Shown in pieces: positions 1 through 6,577 of a stretch of DNA of 8,964 bases. A model generated the notes under the pieces. It was given only the letters and a program-made list of their open reading frames with translations, had not been told where the DNA came from and searched no databases. The stretch spans positions 1 to 8,964 of the forward strand of contig JAITAH010000293.1 in NCBI GenBank assembly GCA_031284225.1, written 5' to 3'. The first letter of the stretch is position 1, and each line of letters starts with the position of its first letter. The stretch comes from Dysgonamonadaceae bacterium (lineage in GTDB: Bacteria > Bacteroidota > Bacteroidia > Bacteroidales > Azobacteroidaceae). The translations under genes and the position numbers were made by a program.

Positions 1-491
1 ATTACATTCACTCCCGTTGCCGGCTACTGAAAAAACGCGGTAAATGCGATTTGGTGATTATCGACTACTTGCAATTAGCAGGAGAGAAAGGAGACAAAAA
101 CCGAAATCGTGAAAATGAAGTATCGCAGATGAGCCGCGAAGCTAAATTAATAGCTAAAGAGCTGGATGTTCCGGTTATCCTGCTTTCACAGTTAAATCGC
201 GATGTTGACAAACGGACAAAGAAAATACCGGTATTGGCAGATTTGCGGGAATCGGGAGCAATCGAACAGGATGCCGATATGGTGATTTTCATTCACCGGC
301 CGGAATATTATGATAGTCATGCCGAAAAAGGATATGGCGAATTGATAATATCTAAATACCGGAATGGATATACCGGACGGATTTCATTCAAATACAATGT
401 GAGTTTGACGAAAATTTATGATTATGATTCCCAAAGACAGTTGAAAATGAATTCAGTTAATAGTCATGAATCTAAAAATATACCATTTTGA
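1..491 (+). CDS. dnaB: Replicative DNA helicase, DnaB family (C-terminal part, 5' end outside window)
   Basis: This is the C-terminal RecA-like ATPase part of a hexameric DnaB-type helicase, which unwinds DNA ahead of the replication fork. The frame is open from base 3, so the gene starts left of the window; the TTG at 51 is an internal leucine. Visible family motifs are the Walker B strand (LVIIDYLQL, about bases 51-77), the sensor strand VILLSQLNR, the signature LRESGAIEQDADMVIFIHR, and SKYRNGYTG, which corresponds to the Lys/Arg-finger motif of DnaB (KxRNGxxG). After the conserved end (KIYDYDS) there is a tail of about 19 residues that I do not recognise. It is probably phage-encoded, because the terminase gene begins 21 bp after its stop on the same strand. 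That places the replication module directly upstream of packaging. Family assignment is firm; phage rather than host origin is inferred from context. Confidence 0.93.
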   Translation, partial: YIHSRCRLLKKRGKCDLVIIDYLQLAGEKGDKNRNRENEVSQMSREAKLIAKELDVPVILLSQLNRDVDKRTKKIPVLADLRESGAIEQDADMVIFIHRPEYYDSHAEKGYGELIISKYRNGYTGRISFKYNVSLTKIYDYDSQRQLKMNSVNSHESKNIPF

Positions 492-512
492 TGAAGCTGT
501 AAAATATTTGTA

Positions 513-2387
513 ATGGATTACTCTGATATACAAGGCTTATTAGATGGGTTGCGGCCTGTTTCCCGTATAACGGTATCTGAATGGGCGGATAAATATCGTT
601 ATTTATCTCCTATCAGTTCTGCAGAACCGGGAAAATACCGTACCGACCGGACGCCCTATATGCGTAAAATAATGGACTGCCTTTCGTACACGGAATCCTA
701 CAAAAGAATTGTATTTATGAAAAGCGCACAAACAGGAGGATCGGAAGCCGCCATTAATTTTATCGGCTACGTCATACATATCAATCCGGCGCCTATCATG
801 ATGGTACAACCCAATGAAGATATGTACAGGAAAGTATCCAAAGGTCGTATCGATCCGCTCATTGAAATGTGTCCGGAATTAAAAAATCGTGTTTCTGAAA
901 AAAAATCCCGCGACAGTTCTAATACAGTTAATCAGAAAAATTTTTCCGGCGGCGTCTTGTATCTTACCGGCGCTAACAGCGCTGCCGGATTGCGTTCCGT
1001 TCCCGTCCGTTTTCTGATTCTCGACGAAGTAGATTCTTATTCATCCAATTTGAACAATGAAGGTTCTCCGATTGAACTTGCTATTGCCCGTACCGAAACA
1101 TTTTCCAATAAAAAAATATTCATTATCAGTACTCCTACTATTGCAGGTATGTCTGCCATTGAAAGTGAATTTGCCGAAACCGATCAGCATTATTATCATG
1201 TTCCCTGTCCTCATTGCGGCGAAAAACAGCGCCTTATATGGGAACAGTTGCAATGGGAAGACGGCCGTCCCGAAACCGTCCGGTACTACTGCATCCATTG
1301 CGGCACAGGAATAGAAGAAATACACAAGGAAGAAATGCTTACGCAAGGTGAATGGCGTCCGGAAAAGCCTGAATTATCCAATCCGGATGTTATTGGTTTT
1401 CATATCAATGCTTTGTATTCTCCTGTTGGTTTGGGATCTTCGTGGAAAGAGTTAGCAGGCTTATTCCTGAAAGTCCAAAAAAATCAGGATAAATTAAGAA
1501 CGTTTATTAACACAAAATTAGGTGAAACATGGGTAGAACAAGGAGAGGCTCCTCCTTACAAAAACCTGTATAACCGCCGGGAAAACTATTCGTTGAATGT
1601 CATACCCGACGACGTTTGCTTCCTTACCTGTGGCGTGGATACACAGGATAACAGGCTGGAGCTGGAAATTGTCGGTTGGTGCGCCGATAAGCGGTCCTAC
1701 TCAATAGATTATCGTGTATTTGAAGGCGATCCGGCGAAGGCGGAAGTTTGGAATAAGTTATCCGGAGTTGTCAATGAATGTTGGCAGCGAAGCGACGGCG
1801 AAGAATTTTACATCCGGATGATGGCTATCGACAGTGGCGGACACAAGACTTCGCACGTTTACGATTTTTGCAAAAGATTTAGTCCCAATCGAGTAAGAGC
1901 TATCAAAGGCATGGATAATTTAAACATGCCTTTTTCATCTCCCAAACAAACCAATATTACCAAATCGGGAAAAAAAATCGGAAAAAAGGGAGTGTGGGGC
2001 GTCGGGGTTTCATTCCTGAAAAGCGAACTGTATTCATATCTGCGTTTGGAAAAAGACAGTGAAGGCAATCCACCTCCCGGATATTGCCATTTTCCCGAAT
2101 ATCCCGAACACTATTTTCGTGGATTGACTGCCGAAGAATTGGTTTCTAAAATCGTTAAAGGCTACACCCGGTATGAATGGAAAAAAGTATATGAACGCAA
2201 TGAACCTTTAGACTGCCGGATATATGCCCGCGCTGCTGCTGCGATGGAAGGTTTTGATCGGATGTCGAAAGAGCAAATACAAGCGATGGTAAATCCTCTA
2301 AAAAGAAAACAAGCCTCAAATGAAAATGAGGATATTCCTCTAACCAATAAAAAACGTCGAAAGAGAAGCGATTTTTGGGATAGATAG
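513..2387 (+). CDS. Phage terminase large subunit, GpA family
   Basis: This is the packaging motor and nuclease that cuts concatemeric phage DNA and translocates it through the portal. The N-terminal ATPase carries a deviant Walker A-like loop, K70-SAQTGGSE, typical of GpA proteins. It also has Walker B FLILDEVD (D171, E172) and the coupling motif ISTPT (205-209). A zinc-ribbon-like insert has two CxxC pairs (C232/C235 and C260/C263). The C-terminal nuclease half shows the expected acidic residues in CGVDTQDN (D376), MAIDSGG (D440) and RNEPLDCRIYARAAAA (D567). The 624-residue length is normal for the family. The last 30 residues are Lys/Arg-rich. No small subunit (Nu1-like) gene lies between this gene and dnaB or the gpW-like gene, so it must be upstream of the window or unrecognised. 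The ATG start follows dnaB by 21 bp, suggesting co-transcription. Confidence 0.96.
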   Translation: MDYSDIQGLLDGLRPVSRITVSEWADKYRYLSPISSAEPGKYRTDRTPYMRKIMDCLSYTESYKRIVFMKSAQTGGSEAAINFIGYVIHINPAPIMMVQPNEDMYRKVSKGRIDPLIEMCPELKNRVSEKKSRDSSNTVNQKNFSGGVLYLTGANSAAGLRSVPVRFLILDEVDSYSSNLNNEGSPIELAIARTETFSNKKIFIISTPTIAGMSAIESEFAETDQHYYHVPCPHCGEKQRLIWEQLQWEDGRPETVRYYCIHCGTGIEEIHKEEMLTQGEWRPEKPELSNPDVIGFHINALYSPVGLGSSWKELAGLFLKVQKNQDKLRTFINTKLGETWVEQGEAPPYKNLYNRRENYSLNVIPDDVCFLTCGVDTQDNRLELEIVGWCADKRSYSIDYRVFEGDPAKAEVWNKLSGVVNECWQRSDGEEFYIRMMAIDSGGHKTSHVYDFCKRFSPNRVRAIKGMDNLNMPFSSPKQTNITKSGKKIGKKGVWGVGVSFLKSELYSYLRLEKDSEGNPPPGYCHFPEYPEHYFRGLTAEELVSKIVKGYTRYEWKKVYERNEPLDCRIYARAAAAMEGFDRMSKEQIQAMVNPLKRKQASNENEDIPLTNKKRRKRSDFWDR

Positions 2388-2396
2388 CCCTCTTAC

Positions 2397-2432
2397 AAAA
2401 ATCGTGCCAAAAAACCGATTTTTTAAAATCGG
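2397..2432 (+). terminator. Possible weak terminator/attenuator: two overlapping hairpins
   Basis: AAAAATCG (2397-2404) is complementary to CGATTTTT (2416-2423), with an 11-nt loop. The sequence CCGATTTT (2415-2422) is also complementary to AAAATCGG (2425-2432). The two stems share the CCGATTTT segment, so they are mutually exclusive. The first stem runs into its own U-rich 3' arm, as an intrinsic terminator would. Both stems are AT-rich and therefore weak, and the T-run is part of the stem rather than a separate tract. Function is uncertain. Confidence 0.3.
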
Positions 2433-2473
2433 AATGAAAATATAATACGATTTAATTATGTTTTCAAAAACCA

Positions 2474-2506
2474 TTTGCAAAACCAAATATCCGCTACGTA
2501 ACTTTA
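2474..2506 (+). promoter_or_regulatory. Candidate Bacteroidota-type promoter for the head gene block
   Basis: A TTTG at 2474-2477 is followed, after 21 nt, by TAACTTTA (2499-2506). This resembles the Bacteroides sigma-ABfr consensus (-33 TTTG, -7 TAnnTTTG), with one mismatch in the last base of the -7 box. Transcription would start around 2511-2515, giving a very short leader before the ATG at 2526. In AT-rich DNA such matches arise by chance, so this is only a candidate. Confidence 0.3.
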
Positions 2507-2525
2507 ATCAAAAAAAAACAAGCAA

Positions 2526-2741
2526 ATGGCATACACAACTCAACAATACGAAGCATTGAAAAAAGCAATTGTCGCAGGCGTTCACTCCGTTTCTTATGGA
2601 GATAAAACGGTTAGTTACCGGTCGCTTGATGAAATGAAGGAAACATTACGCATGATTGAAGCTGAATTGTTTCCGGAGCGCACACCTCGCCGTCGCCGTC
2701 TGGCGTGCATTGATAGAGGTTATTTTTCACATGAATTATGA
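2526..2741 (+). CDS. Head-tail joining protein, gpW-like
   Basis: This 71-residue protein probably belongs to the lambda gpW family (lambda gpW is 68 residues). These small proteins bind beneath the portal after packaging and make the surface on which neck and tail components assemble. The layout fits: an N-terminal helix (YEALKKAIVAGV), a beta hairpin (HSVSYGDKTVSYRS), a second helix (LDEMKETLRMIEAEL) and a basic C-terminus with RRRR and a final GYF, similar to the RR...GFY end of gpW. Its place between terminase and portal matches the lambda order (Nu1-A-W-B). The last residues (HEL) and the TGA stop are encoded by the intergenic heptamer repeat that starts at 2733, so the original stop was probably replaced when the repeat arrived. 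No clear Shine-Dalgarno is seen; the leader is A-rich. Assignment rests on pattern and context by eye. Confidence 0.75.
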   Translation: MAYTTQQYEALKKAIVAGVHSVSYGDKTVSYRSLDEMKETLRMIEAELFPERTPRRRRLACIDRGYFSHEL

Positions 2742-2863
2742 ATTATGAGTTATGAATTATGAATGGCGCGAAGCGAAAAGGCACGAAAGGGCGAAAGCAC
2801 GAAAGCACGAAAGGGGCGCGAAGCAACTTGTTTACTCGTTAACTCAGTTCATAATTCATAATT
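2733..2863 (+). repeat. Intergenic repeat element, copy A (heptamer arms plus purine-rich core)
   Basis: The left arm is 4.5 tandem heptamers of the GAATTAT/GAGTTAT type (2733-2764). The core (2766-2826) begins and ends with GCGCGAAGC (2766-2774 and 2816-2824) and contains three GCACGAAA octamers (2781-2788, 2797-2804, 2805-2812). The right arm (2848-2863) is CATAATT heptamers, the reverse complement of the left arm, so the ends could pair into a long stem. The element fills the gap between the gpW-like and portal genes and provides the upstream gene's stop codon. Related copies lie at 6477-6571 and 7922-8017. Confidence 0.85.
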
Positions 2864-2879
2864 TCCAAAAACAGTTACA

Positions 2880-4274
2880 ATGAATTTTTTCGGATTGAAT
2901 ATTACTGTTAACAGGTCGAAAAAAAGAGCTTATGAAGCTGCCGACAAAGGAAGGAGGGCGAAGACATTCCGTTTAGCCCGCTCTACCGGCGCCAATCGAG
3001 AAGTAGCCGCCGCTCTGGTGACGCTCCGTAACCGTTCCCGCCACATGGTGCGTAACAACGGATGGGCGAAACGTGCTGTTGAAGTTATTGCCCGGCATAC
3101 GGTTGGTGAAGGTATTCAACCGGCGCCTATTGTTGTCGAACTTTTACAACGGAAAAAAATAAAAGAAATCTGGCGGCAATGGGCAACTACGACCGATTGT
3201 GATTGGTATGGAAAAACTAATTTTTACGGATTGCAAGAATTAGCCATGCGAACAATCACAGAAGGCGGCGAAGTGTTGATTATCAAACGATGGGTAGAAA
3301 ACAATGAAAGCGGCATCCCTCTTAAATTGGAACTTATGGAGGGAGATCGATTGGACCACAACCGAAACGGTATCAATGAAAAAGGTATTGTTCGTATGGG
3401 CGTTCAATTCACACAAACAGGCGAATTGACCGGATATTGGTTGTTTGACTATCATCCGGGAGACGACATTTATGCATTTAATACCATTGAGAGCCGGTTT
3501 TTTGAAAAAGCGGATGTTATTCATTCTTTTGAATTGCTTCGTATCGGACAGGTACGCGGGCTACCGATAGGAGTTGCATCTTTTATGAAAATTGGAGATT
3601 TCAGCGATTATGAGGATGCACAGTTATTGAAGCAGAAAGTCGCGGCCTGTTTTGCTGCATTTATTGTTGACGGCGATTCGGGCATCACTCCTACAAAAGG
3701 AGAGGATGATTCTCTTGAAATTTTAGAACCCGGAGTTATTGAACATTTGAAACCCGGAGATACGGTCGAATTTGCGAATCCTCCCAGTGTTTCCGACTAT
3801 GACGGTTATTCTACCAAAATATTGCAGGGAGTAGCCGCTTCTTACGGGATTACGTATGAAATGTTGACAATGGATTACTCTCGTGTCAATTTCACTTCCG
3901 GCCGGATGGCAAAAATAGATGTGACGGCGAATTTTAAAAGCTGGCAATACAATATGTTGGTTCCTCAAATATGCAATCCTGTTTGGAAGTGGTTTATAGA
4001 CGCTTGTTTGATAGTTGGAAAAATCACAGCGCCGGTTAGCGCCGATTGGACCGCTCCGCGTGTGCAACAATTAGATCCGGTAAAAGAAACGGGCGCTCAA
4101 ATCAAAAGAATAAGAGCAGGTTTGGCAACTTTGAGCGAAACTATCCGGGAAACAGGACGCGAACCGGAAGAATTTTTTGAAGAATACACTCAAGATGTGG
4201 AACGGGTCAGGAAATTAGGAATAACAATTGAAAGTATCATTACTTCGATCGCTTCAGGCGACGGAACAATTTAA
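2880..4274 (+). CDS. Phage portal protein, lambda gpB family
   Basis: This is the portal, the dodecameric ring at one capsid vertex through which DNA is packaged and ejected. Family landmarks are clear: RNNGWAKRAVEVIARHTVG near residues 58-76; GEVLIIKR (130-137); RIGQVRGLPIGVASFM (221-236), followed by the helical stretch DYEDAQLLKQKVAACFAAFI; the segment YGITYEMLTMDYSRVNFTSG (322-341), matching the family's G-xx-YE-xL-T-x-D-Y-S-xx-N-xx-S pattern; and near the C-terminus APRVQQLDPVKETGA with GLATLSE and an E-rich helix. At 464 residues it is somewhat shorter than lambda gpB (533), mainly at the C-terminus. It follows repeat copy A and ends 8 bp before the protease-capsid gene, so those two genes are probably co-translated. 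The ATG start is preceded by an A-rich leader without a strong Shine-Dalgarno. Confidence 0.96.
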   Translation: MNFFGLNITVNRSKKRAYEAADKGRRAKTFRLARSTGANREVAAALVTLRNRSRHMVRNNGWAKRAVEVIARHTVGEGIQPAPIVVELLQRKKIKEIWRQWATTTDCDWYGKTNFYGLQELAMRTITEGGEVLIIKRWVENNESGIPLKLELMEGDRLDHNRNGINEKGIVRMGVQFTQTGELTGYWLFDYHPGDDIYAFNTIESRFFEKADVIHSFELLRIGQVRGLPIGVASFMKIGDFSDYEDAQLLKQKVAACFAAFIVDGDSGITPTKGEDDSLEILEPGVIEHLKPGDTVEFANPPSVSDYDGYSTKILQGVAASYGITYEMLTMDYSRVNFTSGRMAKIDVTANFKSWQYNMLVPQICNPVWKWFIDACLIVGKITAPVSADWTAPRVQQLDPVKETGAQIKRIRAGLATLSETIRETGREPEEFFEEYTQDVERVRKLGITIESIITSIASGDGTI

Positions 4275-4282
4275 ATATAAAT

Positions 4283-6475
4283 ATGGCAAAGCGAATTATT
4301 TCAAAAATGCAGGGACGGGCCTTAATTCAACCGGCTACTCTCAATGAAGAAAACCGTGAAGTGGAAGTGGTGTTTGCTACCGAAACACCGGTATTCCGGT
4401 TCGGATGGACGGAAGATTACAATGAAATACTTGTTTGTGAAGCAAGCGCTATCCGTATGGAAAGGGCAGACAAAGGACTTCCGGTATTGGACACTCATAA
4501 CAGTTGGGCGCTGTCGGCGCAATTGGGCCGAACCGTCAAAGTATGGGTTGACAAAGACAAACGCGAATGTAGAGCTATCGTCCGTTTTTCCCAACGTGTC
4601 CAAACATCCGGTTTATTTCAGGACATTAAAGACGGAATTATTACCGACATCAGCGTCGGTTACAGGGTACATGCATTTGAAAAAATACCTCCGGTATCCG
4701 ATGGTGAATTACCCGTTTACCGGGCCACGGATTGGGAGCCGACCGAAATCTCTTTTGTCCCCTGTCCCGCCGATCCAAACAGCGGGGTACGGACAGGGGA
4801 GAAAGATAAGAACGAGGTAAAAATTATTTATGTAAAATCTCATAATTCAAGTAGAAAAATGGTAAAAGTTAGAAAAAAAAGCATGAAAAACAGGACGGAG
4901 TACGAAGTCGTCGATACTCCGGTAAAAGAAGGCGATGAAATTACGATTGACGGAACGGTTTACATTGCTCAAGAGGACGGTGAAGTAGGCGACACTATTC
5001 AGGTGAAACCGGAAGAAAATGAAAACAGGACGGAGTACGAAGTCGTCGATACTCCGGTAGAAGAAGGCGATGAAATTACGATTGACGGAACGGTTTATAT
5101 TGCTCAAGAGGACGGCGAAGTAGGCGACACTATTCAGGTGGAACCGAAAGAGAAACGAAAAATAGCGTCCAAGAGCCGCTCCGTTGAAATTCTTAAAATC
5201 CGTACAGCAGCTACTAAGCAGGAACGCACACGTTTAGACGCTATTCTTATTTCTGTTCGTGCGGCAAAATTGGATGATGCGTATGGAATTGAGTTGTATA
5301 AAAGCGGCAAAACAGTTGAACAATGCCGGCAGGAAATTCTTGAAAAAGTTGTAGCTAAACAACCAACTATTGACGGACATCATTCTATCGGGATTGGTTT
5401 GGAAGGAATTGAAAAAAAACGCTCTGCCATGCAAGAAGCCATTTTGCACCGCGTTTATCCTTCTGCTTTCAAGTTCAAAGATGGAAAGAACGAGTATCGA
5501 GGAATGACACTTGTCGAAATGGGTAAAGAGCTACTTTCCGAACGCGGTTTTTCCGTTCGCGGAATGGACAGAATGCAAGTGGCTAAACACGTTTTTTCAC
5601 GCACACAAAGTACCGGAGATTTTGCCGTCCTCTTTGAGGGCGTTATTAACGGATTGCTCCGCGCCGATTACGGATACAAGGAAGAAGCATGGTCTAAAAT
5701 CGCAAAGCAATCGAATACATTTGATTTCCGCGCAAAGAAAATCTACAAAGTGGATAAAACCGGTGGAATGATGGAGGTGCCGGAAGGTTCTGAATTGAAA
5801 TACACCACCCTTGTAGAAAGTAAGGAAGAATTACGCATTAAAAAATTCGGGCAGGGAATACGCTTTACTTTTGAGGCATTCATCAATGACAGTCTGGGAG
5901 CATTAGCTATTATCCCCAGCGTTTTTGTGCGTGACTGGGACAAAAAACGCGGCGACATCGTTTGGAGCATCATTACAGACAACAAGGCAATGGCAGGGGA
6001 TGCAAAAAACTTCTTTCATGCCGATCACAAAAACATGATTACAGGAGCGACTTCCGCTTTGTCGAAAGACAGCCTTTCACAGGCGCGCGTGAAATTTCGC
6101 CGGCAAACCGATGCCGCCGGAAATATCCTGCAAATCGAACCGAAATTCCTGATTGTTCCCCCCGAATTGGAAACAGAAGCACAACGGTTGATGGTACAGA
6201 CCATACCGTCCGCCGCCGAAGATGTAAACGTTTTCGCAGGCACGTTACAAGTACTGGTTGAAAACAGGCTTTCCGATACGAGTGCATGGTATCTGGCTGC
6301 TGATCCGGGAGTGATCGACGGTATCTATTACGGATACATCGAAGGAAACGAAAACTTGCGTGTAAACGAATTGCAAAATTATAAAGTCGATGCAATCGAA
6401 TACAGTGTGTTCGGCGAATTTGGAGCCGCCGGAATTGATTATCGCGGATGGATTAAATCGACCGGGAAAGCGTAA
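4283..6475 (+). CDS. Prohead protease / major capsid protein fusion (Mu gpT-like capsid)
   Basis: This 730-residue fusion supplies both the maturation protease and the shell subunit. Residues 1 to about 175 are an HK97/S78-type prohead protease: candidate catalytic residues are H72 (PVLDTHNSW), S124 (DISVGYRV) and possibly E155 (TEISFVPCPADP). Residues 176-200 are a basic, AT-rich-encoded junction. Residues 202-291 are two near-identical 45-residue acidic modules. Residues 295-390 are predominantly helical and charged, as expected for a scaffold-like delta region. The capsid domain runs from about 395 to 730, with Mu gpT-like landmarks STGDFAVLFEGVINGLL (442-458), KFGQGIRFTFEAFIND (521-536), FFHADHKN (577-584) and PKFLIVPPELE (620-630). 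Protease-capsid fusions are a known architecture; the duplicated linker module is the odd part. The fusion is presumably cleaved during maturation, removing protease and linker. Both domains appear intact in one open frame. Confidence 0.93.
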   Translation: MAKRIISKMQGRALIQPATLNEENREVEVVFATETPVFRFGWTEDYNEILVCEASAIRMERADKGLPVLDTHNSWALSAQLGRTVKVWVDKDKRECRAIVRFSQRVQTSGLFQDIKDGIITDISVGYRVHAFEKIPPVSDGELPVYRATDWEPTEISFVPCPADPNSGVRTGEKDKNEVKIIYVKSHNSSRKMVKVRKKSMKNRTEYEVVDTPVKEGDEITIDGTVYIAQEDGEVGDTIQVKPEENENRTEYEVVDTPVEEGDEITIDGTVYIAQEDGEVGDTIQVEPKEKRKIASKSRSVEILKIRTAATKQERTRLDAILISVRAAKLDDAYGIELYKSGKTVEQCRQEILEKVVAKQPTIDGHHSIGIGLEGIEKKRSAMQEAILHRVYPSAFKFKDGKNEYRGMTLVEMGKELLSERGFSVRGMDRMQVAKHVFSRTQSTGDFAVLFEGVINGLLRADYGYKEEAWSKIAKQSNTFDFRAKKIYKVDKTGGMMEVPEGSELKYTTLVESKEELRIKKFGQGIRFTFEAFINDSLGALAIIPSVFVRDWDKKRGDIVWSIITDNKAMAGDAKNFFHADHKNMITGATSALSKDSLSQARVKFRRQTDAAGNILQIEPKFLIVPPELETEAQRLMVQTIPSAAEDVNVFAGTLQVLVENRLSDTSAWYLAADPGVIDGIYYGYIEGNENLRVNELQNYKVDAIEYSVFGEFGAAGIDYRGWIKSTGKA
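4887..5151 (+). repeat. In-frame 135-bp tandem duplication in the protease-capsid linker
   Basis: Bases 4887-5016 and 5022-5151 match at 125 of 130 positions with an exact 135-bp (45-codon) offset. The five differences lie at 4925/5060, 4963/5098, 4981/5116, 5006/5141 and 5012/5147. Two are silent (Tyr, Gly) and three swap charge (K215/E260, K242/E287, E244/K289). Each module has the beta-rich pattern TEYEVVDTP, GDEITIDGTVYIAQ and GEVGDTIQV. The high identity at silent sites points to a recent duplication. Confidence 0.97.
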
Positions 6476-6476
6476 A

Positions 6477-6571
6477 GAATTATGAGTTATGAATTATGAA
6501 TTATGAATTGCGCGACGCGAAAAGGCACGAAAGGGGCGCCAGCCAACTCGTTAATTTAAAAATTAAAAATT
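6477..6571 (+). repeat. Intergenic repeat element, copy B
   Basis: It starts two bases after the capsid stop codon with 4.5 heptamers (GAATTAT, GAGTTAT, GAATTAT, GAATTAT, GAATT; 6477-6509). A core follows at 6510-6554 that shares GCGAAAAGGCACGAAAGG with copy A and, like A, continues with GGGGCGC, a CCAACT/GCAACT segment and CTCGTTAA. The central GCACGAAA array of A is missing. Instead of CATAATT heptamers the right side is an AATTAAAA-type run reaching the next start codon. B looks like an A-type element with an internal deletion and a lost right arm. Confidence 0.8.
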
Positions 6572-6577
6572 AAAAAT

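Larger units (their letters stand above)
2388..2525 (+). other. 138-bp intergenic spacer after terminase
   Basis: This AT-rich non-coding spacer holds two overlapping weak hairpins near its left end and a Bacteroidota-type promoter candidate near its right end, each listed separately. It carries no convincing ORF or RNA gene. Unlike the three later spacers it lacks the heptamer and purine-core repeat. The spacing suggests that a transcript break or re-initiation may occur here, between packaging and head morphogenesis genes. Confidence 0.6.

Noticed and set aside
51..491. Apparent start codon TTG at 51 for the helicase
   Set aside because: The frame is open to the window edge, and the codons before 51 (ending in ...KKRGKCD) fit the DnaB sequence just before the Walker B strand, so this is an internal leucine of a truncated gene.
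1041..1346. Opposite-strand ORF within the terminase gene
   Set aside because: It overlaps the conserved Walker B to zinc-ribbon coding region of the terminase; the composition is that of an antisense shadow.
1970..1977. A8 run in the terminase gene as a frameshift site
   Set aside because: It lies inside a Lys-rich loop of the nuclease half, and conserved residues (D567 region) continue in the same frame after it, so no recoding is needed and there is no product boundary nearby.
2766..2826. GCACGAAA repeats considered as a CRISPR array
   Set aside because: Units are only about 8 bp, nearly contiguous and without unique spacers; no cas genes are in view.
4344..4820. 158-codon plus-strand ORF overlapping the protease domain
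   Set aside because: It is out of frame with the protease, whose catalytic motifs are intact; no start context or domain supports a nested gene.
4847..5107. Minus-strand ORF with internal repeats
   Set aside because: It is the antisense shadow of the duplicated linker module; its repeats simply mirror the 135-bp duplication.
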